In this document: positions 49,813 through 58,193 of the stretch, piece after piece
Position numbering within the stretch: position 1 is the stretch's first letter
Layout: each line of letters starts with the position of its first letter
Assembly (NCBI RefSeq): GCF_035946055.1
Contig: NZ_CP108364.1
Coordinates: 2,666,001-2,730,000 of the forward strand
Source of the DNA: Streptomyces sp. NBC_01341
GTDB lineage: Bacteria; Actinomycetota; Actinomycetes; Streptomycetales; Streptomycetaceae
Reading direction: 5' to 3'
DNA length: 64,000 bases
Made by a program: the position numbers and the translations under genes
The notes under the pieces: model-generated
What the model saw: the letters and a program-made list of their open reading frames with translations, nothing else
What the model was told of the DNA's origin: nothing
The model's database searches: none

Positions 49813-50362
49813 GGACCGTACGCGGACGGCACAGGCGGGTGCCTCGGGCATCGTGCGCCCTCCGCGGCCCCGGCTCGACCAGCCGAAGGCCCCGCGGCGC
49901 CGGCTGCTGCCCGAGTACGACCCCGAGGCGTTCGGCCGGTTCTCGGAGCGGATCGCCCGCTTCCTGGGCACCGGGCGGTTCATCGTCTGGATGACGCTGA
50001 TCATCATCCTGTGGGTGGTGTGGAACATCTTCGCGCCCGAGGCAGTGCGCTTCGACGAGTACCCGTTCATCTTCCTCACGCTGATGCTGTCCCTCCAGGC
50101 CTCCTACGCCGCACCGCTGATCCTGCTCGCCCAGAACCGCCAGGACGACCGCGACCGGGTCACCCACGAACAGGACCGCAAGCAGAACGAGCGGTCGATC
50201 GCGGACACCGAGTTCCTCAGCCGGGAGATCGCCGCGCTCCGCATGGGCCTCGGCGAGGTCGCCACGCGTGACTGGATCCGGTCGGAACTGGAGGCCATGG
50301 TGAAGGACATGGAGGAGCGCCGGCTGCTCTCGCAGGGCGAGAGTGACGAAGGCGACCGCTGA
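49802..50362 (+). CDS. DUF1003 membrane protein
   Basis: A 186-residue protein from GTG 49802 (GGAGGAG 8 bases upstream), overlapping the MgtE-like gene by 11 bases. Two membrane helices (FIVWMTLIIILWVVWNIF and FIFLTLMLSLQASYAAPLILL) are followed by a charged coiled-coil C-terminus (RQDDRDRVTHEQDRKQNE). This is the DUF1003 family, of unknown function and often next to MgtE-type proteins. Tight coupling argues that the two products act together at the membrane. Confidence 0.87.
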   Translation: MAAEDRTRTAQAGASGIVRPPRPRLDQPKAPRRRLLPEYDPEAFGRFSERIARFLGTGRFIVWMTLIIILWVVWNIFAPEAVRFDEYPFIFLTLMLSLQASYAAPLILLAQNRQDDRDRVTHEQDRKQNERSIADTEFLSREIAALRMGLGEVATRDWIRSELEAMVKDMEERRLLSQGESDEGDR

Positions 50363-50405
50363 AGAGCTACCCGCGCGTAGCCCCCGGCGCCGTACCATCG
50401 TCCGT

Positions 50406-51539
50406 ATGGCTACGGAAGACGCGGTGCGCGAAGCACTGGCGACAGTGAACGACCCGGAGATCCACCGACCGATCACCGAACTCGGCATGGTGAAATCAGT
50501 CGCGATCGATCCTGACGGTGTGGTCGCTGTCACCGTGTACCTCACGGTCTCCGGCTGCCCGATGCGCGAGACGATCACCCAGAACGTCACCGACGCGGTC
50601 GCCCGTGTCGAGGGCGTGTCGCGGGTCGAGGTCACGCTCGACGTGATGAGCGACGAACAGCGCAAGGAGCTCGCCGCGGCGCTGCGCGGCGGGACGGCGG
50701 AGCGCGAGGTGCCCTTCGCCAAGCCCGGCTCGCTGACCCGGGTCTACGCGGTCGCCTCCGGCAAGGGAGGCGTGGGCAAGTCCTCGGTGACGGTGAACCT
50801 CGCGGCGGCGATGGCCGCCGACGGTCTCAAGGTCGGCGTCGTGGACGCGGACATCTACGGGCACAGCGTGCCGCGGATGCTCGGCGCGGACGGCAAGCCC
50901 ACCCAGGTCGAGAACATGATCATGCCCCCGTCCGCGCACGGCGTGAAGGTGATCTCGATCGGGATGTTCACCCCGGGCAACGCTCCCGTGGTGTGGCGCG
51001 GCCCGATGCTGCACCGCGCACTGCAGCAGTTCCTCGCGGACGTGTACTGGGGCGACCTGGACGTCCTCCTGCTCGACCTCCCGCCGGGCACCGGTGACAT
51101 CGCGATCTCCGTGGCCCAGCTGGTGCCCAACGCCGAGATCCTGGTCGTCACGACCCCGCAGCAGGCCGCCGCGGAGGTCGCCGAGCGGGCCGGCTCCATC
51201 GCCGTGCAGACCCACCAGAAGATCGTCGGTGTCGTCGAGAACATGTCGGGCATGCCCTGCCCGCACTGCGACGAGATCGTCGACGTCTTCGGTTCGGGCG
51301 GGGGCCAGCGGGTCGCTGACGGGCTGACCAGGACGGTCGGTGCCGAGGTGCCGGTCCTCGGGTCCATCCCGATCGACGTACGGCTGCGGGAGGGCGGCGA
51401 CGAGGGCAAGCCGGTCGTCCTGTCCGACCCGGACTCCCCGGCGGGCTCCGCGCTGCGTTCCATCGCCGGCAGGCTGAGCGGCCGTCAGCGCGGCCTCTCG
51501 GGCATGTCGTTGGGTCTCACACCGCGCAACAAGTTCTGA
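50406..51539 (+). CDS. mrp: Mrp/NBP35-family Fe-S carrier ATPase
   Basis: A 377-residue P-loop ATPase with an N-terminal MIP18/DUF59 domain (VNDPEIHRPITELGMV) and a deviant Walker A (SGKGGVGKSS, near residue 120). VDADIYGHSVP and the CXXC of MPCPHC bind the bridging cluster. The C-terminal LGLTPRNKF is typical. It assembles or transfers iron-sulfur clusters in the cytosol. Start ATG 50406. A very strong hairpin follows the stop. Confidence 0.93.
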   Translation: MATEDAVREALATVNDPEIHRPITELGMVKSVAIDPDGVVAVTVYLTVSGCPMRETITQNVTDAVARVEGVSRVEVTLDVMSDEQRKELAAALRGGTAEREVPFAKPGSLTRVYAVASGKGGVGKSSVTVNLAAAMAADGLKVGVVDADIYGHSVPRMLGADGKPTQVENMIMPPSAHGVKVISIGMFTPGNAPVVWRGPMLHRALQQFLADVYWGDLDVLLLDLPPGTGDIAISVAQLVPNAEILVVTTPQQAAAEVAERAGSIAVQTHQKIVGVVENMSGMPCPHCDEIVDVFGSGGGQRVADGLTRTVGAEVPVLGSIPIDVRLREGGDEGKPVVLSDPDSPAGSALRSIAGRLSGRQRGLSGMSLGLTPRNKF

Positions 51540-51544
51540 GCGGT

Positions 51545-51592
51545 CACACGGGTGGGGGCCGCCTCCTGACAGAGGCGGCCCCCACCCGTGTG
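51545..51592. terminator. Bidirectional terminator after mrp
   Basis: CACACGGGTGGGGGCCGCCTC pairs with its complement over about 21 bp with a 6-base loop, between convergent genes. Confidence 0.85.
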
Positions 51593-51600
51593 CGCGTCGC

Positions 51601-52263
51601 TCAGCCCTCGTAGGAGGCGATGTCGCCGATCACCGCGAATCCCAGGCCGTAGGCGCTCATGCCACGGCCGTAGGCGCCGATGTGGACCCCGTCGGGCGCC
51701 GATCCCGCGAGCACCCAGCCGAACTCGGACTCCCGGTAGTGGAACTCCACCGGCACCCCGTCCACCGGGAGCGACAGCCTCGACCACGGCTCCCCGTCAA
51801 GGTCGTCCGCGAGCTCGAACGCGGTCTCCGTCTGCTGATTCAGCCATTCGCCACGCAACGTGTGGTCCATCTGCGGCGGCCACGTGCAGCCCAGCAGGCC
51901 CGAACCCGCCAGCCACGCGGCCGACGAGACCGTCGTGGCGTCCAGCACTCCCGTACCGTCGTCGCTGTCCCTGACGGGGTTGTTGCCCACGGTCACGACC
52001 ACCGCGAAGCGCGCCTTCTCAGCCCCGGCGTCGGCCCGCACGACGGGCTCCTCGCCATGCCCGGTGGAACCGTGCTGCACCGTGTCGTCCGCGGCTGCCG
52101 TGACGTGCATCAGCCAGCGCGGCCCGGTGAAGGCCCCGTCCAGTCCGTACCAGGGGAACGGCGCCTTGAGATAGCCGTCGACAGTACGCCGGGTCGCCGG
52201 CACCCCCTCTGCGGTGACTGCGCTGGGCGCATCGTCCGCCCCTACCCGACTCGTCGTCTCCAT
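51601..52263 (-). CDS. Conserved hypothetical protein downstream of tatB
   Basis: A 220-residue protein with no signal peptide and no recognised domain. It is rich in Asp/Gly/Trp, with PFPWYGLDGAFTGPRWLMHV and GEPWSRLSLPVDGVPVEFHYRE suggesting a beta-rich fold. The start is ATG 52263. It lies 126 bases after tatB on the same strand and ends at the mrp terminator. Function unknown. Confidence 0.7.
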   Translation of the reverse strand: METTSRVGADDAPSAVTAEGVPATRRTVDGYLKAPFPWYGLDGAFTGPRWLMHVTAAADDTVQHGSTGHGEEPVVRADAGAEKARFAVVVTVGNNPVRDSDDGTGVLDATTVSSAAWLAGSGLLGCTWPPQMDHTLRGEWLNQQTETAFELADDLDGEPWSRLSLPVDGVPVEFHYRESEFGWVLAGSAPDGVHIGAYGRGMSAYGLGFAVIGDIASYEG

Positions 52264-52389
52264 CTGTCCGGCCGCCTCCTCGATCTTTCACTGATCCGGA
52301 GCGGCCCTCCCCCCGTGGGCATGGGCAACCTCGCAACCGGACAGATGGAGGATAGCCATACCGTCCGGACGAGTCGGGATTGACGGGTC

Positions 52390-52848
52390 TCAGGTGGCGT
52401 CTGCGTCGAAGGGCGGGCGCTCGTCCTTGGCGGGCTGCGCGGGCTTCTTGAGCAGATCGGGCGCGCTCGCCGCGCCCGCTGCGGCGGCCGTGGCGGTGCC
52501 GGCGGCCGACGCGGTCTCACGGCCGTTCACCGCGTCGGTGACCTCCGCCAGCTCCTTGCGCAGGTCGAAGCTCTCCCGGATCTCCTTGAGCCCCAGGTCG
52601 TCGTTGCCGCCGTCCATGAGCTGCTTGCGGACGAACGTCTTGGGGTTGAGGTCCTCGAACTCGAAGTCCTTGAACTGCGGGCCGAGCTCCGAGCGGATGT
52701 CTTCCTTCGCGCTGTCCGAGAACTCCCGGATCTTGCGGATGGTGCGCGTGACGTCCTGGATGACCTTCGGCAGCTTCTCCGGGCCGAATACGAGCACGGC
52801 GAGAACCACGAGCGTCAGCAGCTCGAGTGCGCCTATGTCATTGAACAC
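52390..52848 (-). CDS. tatB: Twin-arginine translocase subunit TatB
   Basis: A 152-residue protein: one N-terminal membrane helix (ALELLTLVVLAVLVF), the FGPEKLPK hinge that defines TatA/TatB, an amphipathic helix and a long Glu/Asp-rich tail, longer than TatA. It is part of the Tat complex exporting folded proteins. The start is a GTG at 52848 (VFNDIGALE). It lies downstream of sigE-rseA-htrA, the order found in mycobacteria. Confidence 0.92.
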   Translation of the reverse strand: MFNDIGALELLTLVVLAVLVFGPEKLPKVIQDVTRTIRKIREFSDSAKEDIRSELGPQFKDFEFEDLNPKTFVRKQLMDGGNDDLGLKEIRESFDLRKELAEVTDAVNGRETASAAGTATAAAAGAASAPDLLKKPAQPAKDERPPFDADAT

Positions 52849-52956
52849 CTTGATGCTCCTCGTGTTCTCTGCGAGTTCTCCCCCGCCAGGTCACCGGGGC
52901 CCGGACCGCTCCACGGTACCCGGCGAAGCTGCCGACGCGGTACCTGCGGGTGGCCG

Positions 52957-54894
52957 TCAGGTGCCGCTTGCCGAACCCAGCGTCAAAGTCATGGACAGGT
53001 CTTTACCACCACGCTTCAGCCGGAGGCCGAGCTCGTCGCCGGGCCTGTGGGCACGGATCTTGACGATCAGTTCCTCGCCGCTGTGCACGCGCTGACCCTC
53101 GACCTCGGTGATGACGTCGCCCGCCCGGATGCCCGCCTTGTCGGCGGGTCCCGCCTCGGTCACGGCCGGGCCGCCGTTGTCCGCCTTTCCGCCGACCTTG
53201 GCCCCGTCCCCGGCGAACTCCATGTCCAGCGTGACGCCGATCACCGGGTGGGTGGCCTTGCCGGTGTTGATCAGCTCCTCCGCGACCCGCTTGCCCTGGT
53301 TGATCGGTATCGCGAAGCCGAGACCGATGGAGCCGGACTGACCGCCCTCGGCGCCCGCGGCGCTGTCGGCGGCGCGGATGGCGCTGTTGATGCCGATCAC
53401 CCTGGCCTCGGTGTCGACCAGCGGTCCGCCGGAGTTGCCCGGGTTGATCGGGGCGTCGGTCTGCAGGGCGTCGACGTAGCTGACGTCCGTGCCGTCGCCC
53501 TTCTCCCCGCCGGCGGTGATGGGCCGCTGCTTCGCGCTGATGATTCCGGACGTCACCGTGTTGGAGAGGTCGAACGGGGCGCCGATGGCCACGACGGGAT
53601 CGCCGACCTGCACGTTGTCGGAGTTCCCGAGGGGCAGCGGCTTGAGTCCCGAGACGCCGGAGACCTTGACGACGGCCAGGTCGTAACCGCTGTCCTTGCC
53701 GACGATCTCGGCGGGCGCGGTCTCGCCCCCGCTGAAGGTGACGGTGATGTCGCCGGTCGAGCCTGCCGGGGCGACGACGTGGTTGTTGGTGAGGATGTGG
53801 CCCTTGTCGTCGAGGACGAAACCGGTCCCGGTGCCGGACTCCGCGGAGCCGTTGACATGGAGGGTGACCACGCTGGGCAGCGCGCTGGCGGCGATGCCCG
53901 CGACGCTGTCGGGCGCCCGGCCGCCGTTGTCCCGGTCGGCCTGCTGGAGTTCGACGGTGGTCAGGCCACCGTTGCGCTCGACGTAGGCGCCGATCCCGCC
54001 GCCTATCCCTCCGGCTACCAGGGCGAGCAGCGCGGCACCCACGAGCAGGGACCCGCGGCGGCCGCCGCGCGGGCGCCGGGTGTCAGCCACGGGGCCGGGG
54101 TGGCTCAGCGGCTGCTGGGGGGCGCCCCACGGGTCGTAGCGCATCCACTGCGAGGTCGGCGGACCCTGCGGAGGCTGCGGGGCGCCGGGCTGCTGCGGCA
54201 CGGTGCTCGGCGGGGGCGGCGGCGCGTAGCCCTCCGCGGGTCCGGGCGCTGCCGCGGCCGTCCCGTGGGCCGCGTTCCCCGCGTACGGCGGGGGTACGGG
54301 GGTCCCGTGGGCCGGGGTCGGCACAGGGCGCTGCACAGGCGGCGCGGGGGCCCACGGCCCGGGACCGCCGTACGGCGGGGTGCTGTACTCGTCGGGTGCG
54401 TGCAACGGCTGCGCGCGGGCCGCCGGGGCGAACGGCCCCGGGGCGGGGGGCTCGACGGGCGGCTGTGCGAGCGGCGGTTCGGACGTGCGGCCCTCCGGCG
54501 CCGGTACGGGCGCCTGAGCCGCGGGTGCCCGGTGAGCGGCCGGCGGCGTGGGCCCGTACCCCTCGGGATCGGGTGCGGCGGTGCCCTGAGCGACGCGTGC
54601 GCCGGACAGCGGTGCGGGTGTGTGGTCCTCCGCACGGTCCTCGGCCGACGGCACGGACGCGTGGCCGGCCCGGTCCGCCGGCGAAAGGGGGGGTGCGGGT
54701 GTGTAGTCCTCGGGTTCGGCGGCCCCGGGCGCCGAACGCTCGGGGGGTGTCGGCGCGGTCGCGTCGTGTCCGGTGGCACTCCTCGGCGTGCCGGCGACGG
54801 CTGCCGCGTCCTCCGGACCTGCCTGGCCGGGCCGGTCTGTCGAGGGCCGGCTCCACCACTTCGTCTTCGGCCCGCTGGGCCTGCCGTCGTCCAT
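52957..54894 (-). CDS. htrA: HtrA/DegP-like membrane-anchored serine protease
   Basis: A 645-residue protease. A Pro-rich cytoplasmic N-terminus of about 280 residues is followed by one membrane helix (LVGAALLALVAGGIGGGIG, about 282-306), a trypsin-like domain and a C-terminal PDZ domain. Triad: His in TNNHVV (near 371), Asp in DLAVVKV (near 406), Ser in NPGNSGGP (near 487). PDZ begins near VTEAGPADKAGIRAGD. Degrades damaged extracytoplasmic proteins and in this cluster probably feeds envelope-stress signalling. The start is ATG 54894 (MDDGRPSG); an in-frame GTG 33 bases upstream is an alternative. Follows rseA on the same strand. Confidence 0.92.
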   Translation of the reverse strand: MDDGRPSGPKTKWWSRPSTDRPGQAGPEDAAAVAGTPRSATGHDATAPTPPERSAPGAAEPEDYTPAPPLSPADRAGHASVPSAEDRAEDHTPAPLSGARVAQGTAAPDPEGYGPTPPAAHRAPAAQAPVPAPEGRTSEPPLAQPPVEPPAPGPFAPAARAQPLHAPDEYSTPPYGGPGPWAPAPPVQRPVPTPAHGTPVPPPYAGNAAHGTAAAAPGPAEGYAPPPPPSTVPQQPGAPQPPQGPPTSQWMRYDPWGAPQQPLSHPGPVADTRRPRGGRRGSLLVGAALLALVAGGIGGGIGAYVERNGGLTTVELQQADRDNGGRAPDSVAGIAASALPSVVTLHVNGSAESGTGTGFVLDDKGHILTNNHVVAPAGSTGDITVTFSGGETAPAEIVGKDSGYDLAVVKVSGVSGLKPLPLGNSDNVQVGDPVVAIGAPFDLSNTVTSGIISAKQRPITAGGEKGDGTDVSYVDALQTDAPINPGNSGGPLVDTEARVIGINSAIRAADSAAGAEGGQSGSIGLGFAIPINQGKRVAEELINTGKATHPVIGVTLDMEFAGDGAKVGGKADNGGPAVTEAGPADKAGIRAGDVITEVEGQRVHSGEELIVKIRAHRPGDELGLRLKRGGKDLSMTLTLGSASGT

Positions 54895-54983
54895 GCTCTC
54901 CCCGCAACTGGCCCTCGCACGCCTCACAGGGGCGTCTCACCCGGAATTCAACCAGGTTTGCGAATCCGCGCGCAGGCCCCTGG

Positions 54984-55916
54984 TCAGCGCAGCGGGGAAA
55001 GCGCGGTGGCGCGGTCGGCCGGCAGCGGAGCGGAGACCGTCGCGGAAGGTGCGGGCAGCATCGGGTCGGTGCCCGGGCCGAGCGCCGCCGAGTACAGCGG
55101 GCCTGCGTCCGTCGGCCGTATCAGCGGCGGGACCGAGACGTTGAGCACCGGGAAGGCGGCGGTGCCGCCGGCGAACGCGGACGTGTTCAGCAACGCGGGT
55201 GCGGAGGCGAGCAGGGGCCTGGCGGACGAGGACGGCGAGGCGGAGGGCAGGGGGCCCCGGCCGTCCGCGACGGCGAGCGCCCCGCCGCGGCCGGCGGCAC
55301 GTGTGCTGCCGGTCCGCTCCTCGGCGATCAACGGGGTCGTGCCGGTACCCGCCTCCTCGGCGCTCAACGGCGCCTCGGGCGAGTAGTCGAGGGGGAGCGC
55401 GCCACCGAGCGCGATGGCCGCGAGCGAGACGGCGCTGGCCGCCGCGAAGGCGAAGCGCCTGCCGCGCCAGGGGGAACGGTCGGCGTCCCGGCCCACGGCG
55501 TGGATACGGAAGCCCGCACCGGAAGGGCCGCCCGGCAGCACGGCGGTCGAGCCGTGGACCGTGGGCAGATACCCGAGGTCTCCCAGGGGGGTGCGCCCCG
55601 AATCCGCCGGACCGCCCGGCTGCATGACGGGGAGGATCCCCTCGCCGAAGCGCCGGCCGCCGCCGGCGCCGTCACCGGGGCCCGCGGGAAGTCCTTGGAG
55701 CCGGGCGAGGAACCCCTCGGAGGGCGAGGGCGCGGCGGAGGACGCGAAGGCGCTCTTCAGTCGCCGCTGGGCGTCGGCCTCGGCCTTGCACCTGGCGCAG
55801 GTCGCCAGATGGGCCAGGACCCGCTCCCGGGCGTCGTGTTTGAGCTCGCCGTCGACGAGCGCGGCGAGCCGGTCCCCCAGATGCTGCTCCGCGGGGGTCG
55901 CACCTGTGCCGTTCAC
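54984..55916 (-). CDS. rseA: Zinc-binding anti-sigma factor (RseA type)
   Basis: A 310-residue anti-sigma factor. The N-terminal ZAS motif HLATCARC (HX3CX2C, near residue 40) follows [16 protein letters not shown], the zf-HC2 fold that masks the sigma factor. One membrane helix ([18 protein letters not shown], about 180-200) leads to an extracellular Ala/Ser/Pro-rich domain. The start is GTG 55916, overlapping the sigE stop as GTGA. The HX3CX2C zinc site raises the possibility of redox release, as in RsrA, besides proteolysis. Much longer than mycobacterial RseA because of the membrane and outer parts. Confidence 0.88.
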   Translation of the reverse strand: MNGTGATPAEQHLGDRLAALVDGELKHDARERVLAHLATCARCKAEADAQRRLKSAFASSAAPSPSEGFLARLQGLPAGPGDGAGGGRRFGEGILPVMQPGGPADSGRTPLGDLGYLPTVHGSTAVLPGGPSGAGFRIHAVGRDADRSPWRGRRFAFAAASAVSLAAIALGGALPLDYSPEAPLSAEEAGTGTTPLIAEERTGSTRAAGRGGALAVADGRGPLPSASPSSSARPLLASAPALLNTSAFAGGTAAFPVLNVSVPPLIRPTDAGPLYSAALGPGTDPMLPAPSATVSAPLPADRATALSPLR

Positions 55917-56674
55917 GCCGATCCCCCCTCCCCCGCCAGCACGGCGTCCGCCAGGGAACGCTGCTCGGCACGCGCCTCGGGCGAACGGTGGCGGAGCGCC
56001 TTGCGCAGATGCGAGCGGCCGCGGTGGATGCGGCTGCGCACGGTGCCGAGCTTGACGCCGAGCGTCGCGGCGATCTCCTCGTACGAGAGGCCCTCGATGT
56101 CGCACAGCACGACCGCGGCGCGGAACTCCGGCGCAAGGGTGTCCAGCGCCTGCTGCACGTCCGCGTCGAAGTGCGTGTCGTTGAAGACCTGCTGCGGAGA
56201 CGGCTCACGGCTGGGCAGCCGCTCAGCCGCGTCGTCACCGAGTGAGTCGAAACGGATCCGCTGCTTTCTGCGGACCATGTCCAGGAAGAGATTCGTCGTG
56301 ATCCTGTGCAGCCAGCCCTCGAAGGTGCCGGGCGTATAGGTCGACAGCGACCGGAAGACGCGGACGAAGACTTCCTGGGTGAGGTCCTCGGCGTCGTGCT
56401 GGTTACCCGTCAGCCGGTAGGCGAGTCGGTACACGCGGCCGCTGTGCGTGCTGACGATCTCTTCCCATGAGGGCGGGGTCCACGCCTGAGAATCCGCATC
56501 TGATGCGAAGGTCGCGGTCGGTGCGGAATCGTCGGAAGAACGGTCAGCGGTGTTGGTCACGGATTTCGGCTCACCCGCCGACCTGAGAAAGCGCCGCAGC
56601 GCTCCTCCCCGATCCGCAGGCGCAGCCGCACCTCCCCTATCGGCTCTGGTGGTGTCCAGCGGAGCCCCTACCAT
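55913..56674 (-). CDS. sigE: ECF sigma factor, SigE type
   Basis: A 253-residue ECF sigma factor from ATG 56674 (GAGG upstream). A disordered N-terminal extension of about 85 residues precedes region 2 ([18 protein letters not shown], with [20 protein letters not shown]) and region 4 ([20 protein letters not shown]). Cluster order sigE-rseA-htrA-tatB matches the mycobacterial SigE envelope-stress locus, so the name refers to that SigE and not to the S. coelicolor protein of the same name. An ECF-type promoter (GGAACC-16-CGTTAT) lies upstream, suggesting autoregulation. Confidence 0.9.
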   Translation of the reverse strand: MVGAPLDTTRADRGGAAAPADRGGALRRFLRSAGEPKSVTNTADRSSDDSAPTATFASDADSQAWTPPSWEEIVSTHSGRVYRLAYRLTGNQHDAEDLTQEVFVRVFRSLSTYTPGTFEGWLHRITTNLFLDMVRRKQRIRFDSLGDDAAERLPSREPSPQQVFNDTHFDADVQQALDTLAPEFRAAVVLCDIEGLSYEEIAATLGVKLGTVRSRIHRGRSHLRKALRHRSPEARAEQRSLADAVLAGEGGSA

Positions 56675-56800
56675 AGCCACCTCGCCCGTTAGCTCCGGAT
56701 AAGCCTTTTTACCTGCTCGTGCCCCGGTGCCACCGGGGGCAAGAGGCACATTCCGGGCCGCGCCACGGGGCCCGGTCCAGCTGTTCTCCTCCACCCCCTC

Positions 56801-56828
56801 ATAACGCCCGGTCCCATCTGCGGGTTCC
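56801..56828 (-). promoter_or_regulatory. ECF-type promoter upstream of sigE
   Basis: Minus strand GGAACC (56823-56828), 16 bases, CGTTAT (56801-56806), the GGAAC/CGTT form typical of ECF sigma factors. Predicted transcript start near 56794, giving a leader of about 120 bases to the sigE ATG. Confidence 0.65.
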
Positions 56829-56882
56829 CGGGTGCAGCGGATACAGTCACCGTTGCGCCAACTACGGGGACAGGAGAGGGTC

Positions 56883-57518
56883 ATTACCGCCAACCGGCAG
56901 ACGAGCTGGGCATTCGCCGACGCCTTTGTCGCCGAGGAAGAAGCTCTGCTCTGGGCCCGGGACCGGGCCCACGAGACGGGGCTCCGCCCGGTGTCGTCAG
57001 GCACCGGCGCAGCGTTGCGCCTGCTCGCCGCCACGGCGGACGCCAAGGCGGTGGCCGAGATCGGCACCGGGACGGGCGTGTCGGGCATATATCTGCTGCA
57101 GGGCATGCGCCCGGACGGTGTACTGACCACCGTCGACCCGGAGCCGGAGCGCCAGCAGTTCGCCCGCGAGGCATTCCGGGCGGCAGGCTTCGCCACGAAC
57201 CGGGCCCGCTTCATCCCCGGCCGCGCCCTCGACGTACTGCCGCGGCTCGCCGACGGCGGATACGACCTCGTCTTCTGCGACGGCGACCGGCTCGAGAGCC
57301 TGGACTGCCTCGCTGAATCGTTGCGCCTGCTCCGGCCGGGCGGTCTGGTCTGCTTCGAGGGCGTCTTCGCGGACGGCCGCACGATCGACTCCGCCGCGCA
57401 GCCGGCCGAGGTGCTCCGGCTGCGGGAACTCCTGCGGGCGGTGCGGGAGAGCCAGGAGCTCATGGCCACGCTTCTGCCGGTGGGCGACGGGCTGCTGTGC
57501 GCGGTGCGCCGCGGCTGA
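56883..57518 (+). CDS. SAM-dependent O-methyltransferase
   Basis: A 211-residue class I methyltransferase. SAM site [17 protein letters not shown], then [10 protein letters not shown], and the acidic [12 protein letters not shown] and [13 protein letters not shown], as in the O-methyltransferase 3 family. No ATG/GTG/TTG is well placed. AGGAGAGGG (56872-56880) points to the ATT at 56883 ([14 protein letters not shown]) as initiator. GTG 56832 in frame would add 17 residues but has no ribosome site. Divergent from sigE, as its counterpart is in mycobacteria. Substrate unknown. Confidence 0.82.
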   Translation: MTANRQTSWAFADAFVAEEEALLWARDRAHETGLRPVSSGTGAALRLLAATADAKAVAEIGTGTGVSGIYLLQGMRPDGVLTTVDPEPERQQFAREAFRAAGFATNRARFIPGRALDVLPRLADGGYDLVFCDGDRLESLDCLAESLRLLRPGGLVCFEGVFADGRTIDSAAQPAEVLRLRELLRAVRESQELMATLLPVGDGLLCAVRRG

Positions 57519-57641
57519 CCGTCCGCCGCAGGCCGTTCCGGGCGCGGCGGCGCGCCACACCTTCCATACGTGGCTCCCCGGCGCGGGCGACGTCCCGGCA
57601 CCGTCCCGGCCGGCCGCCGCGTCCCCGCACCACCCAGGACG

Positions 57642-57682
57642 CACCACTGCCCCGGCACGGAGTCCGTGCCGGGGCAGTGGTG
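57642..57682. terminator. Bidirectional terminator between methyltransferase and DUF3117 genes
   Basis: Twenty-base inverted repeat (CACCACTGCCCCGGCACGGA and its complement) around one base, between convergent genes. Confidence 0.85.
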
Positions 57683-57700
57683 AAGTGTGGGCGCTCCGCC

Positions 57701-57868
57701 TCAGCCGACGACCTTCTTCAGGGCGTCACCGAGTGCATCGGCCTCGTCCGGAGTCAGCTCGACGACAAGCCGACCGCCGCCTTCGAGCGGAACGCGCATG
57801 ACGATGCCCCGCCCCTCCTTTGTCACCTCGAGCGGGCCGTCGCCCGTCCGCGGCTTCATGGCCGCCAT
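57701..57868 (-). CDS. DUF3117 small protein
   Basis: A 55-residue protein starting MAAMKPRTGDGPLEVTKEGR and ending DALGDALKKVVG, an exact fit to the actinobacterial DUF3117 family. ATG 57868 has AAGGGGAA 6 bases upstream. Highly conserved and small, of unknown function. It lies alone with a bidirectional terminator at its 3' end. Confidence 0.93.
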   Translation of the reverse strand: MAAMKPRTGDGPLEVTKEGRGIVMRVPLEGGGRLVVELTPDEADALGDALKKVVG

Positions 57869-58193
57869 GCTCGTTCCCCTTCCTGAAACCAGCTCATCGC
57901 AGCCGGCGGCTCCATGACAGGCGCTGCCTCACCGGCGTCGAACACAATGCTTCCTTCGCATTATCCCGCATCAGGGACCCCGATGACCAACATCGGTCGG
58001 CATCGCTTGCGCAACGCGCTTTCCCATAACCACCTAATTCGGCGATCCAGCTGCGATACTGCGCCACCTGCGACCTCCGGTCGAAGTCCAATCGTTAGAC
58101 GCAGGTCACATGTCCCGCCCGCCCGAAGTCCGCCATGCTTGCCTCGACAGTGCCTGGACAGGCACGACGCCGGAGCCGTAAGGGGATCAAGGA
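57869..58193. other. Intergenic region between DUF3117 and enoyl-CoA hydratase genes
   Basis: Divergent 325-base gap. On the minus strand GATAAT (57959-57964) is a good -10 for DUF3117, although a matching -35 at normal spacing is weak. On the plus strand a perfect interrupted palindrome GTGCCTG-GA-CAGGCAC (58150-58165) sits 29-44 bases before the hydratase ATG and could be a repressor site. No ORF with a ribosome site seen. Confidence 0.5.
58150..58165. promoter_or_regulatory. Palindromic candidate operator upstream of the enoyl-CoA hydratase gene
   Basis: GTGCCTG, two bases, CAGGCAC. Perfect dyad close to the expected promoter or transcript start of the hydratase gene; the regulator is unknown. 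Confidence 0.4.
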
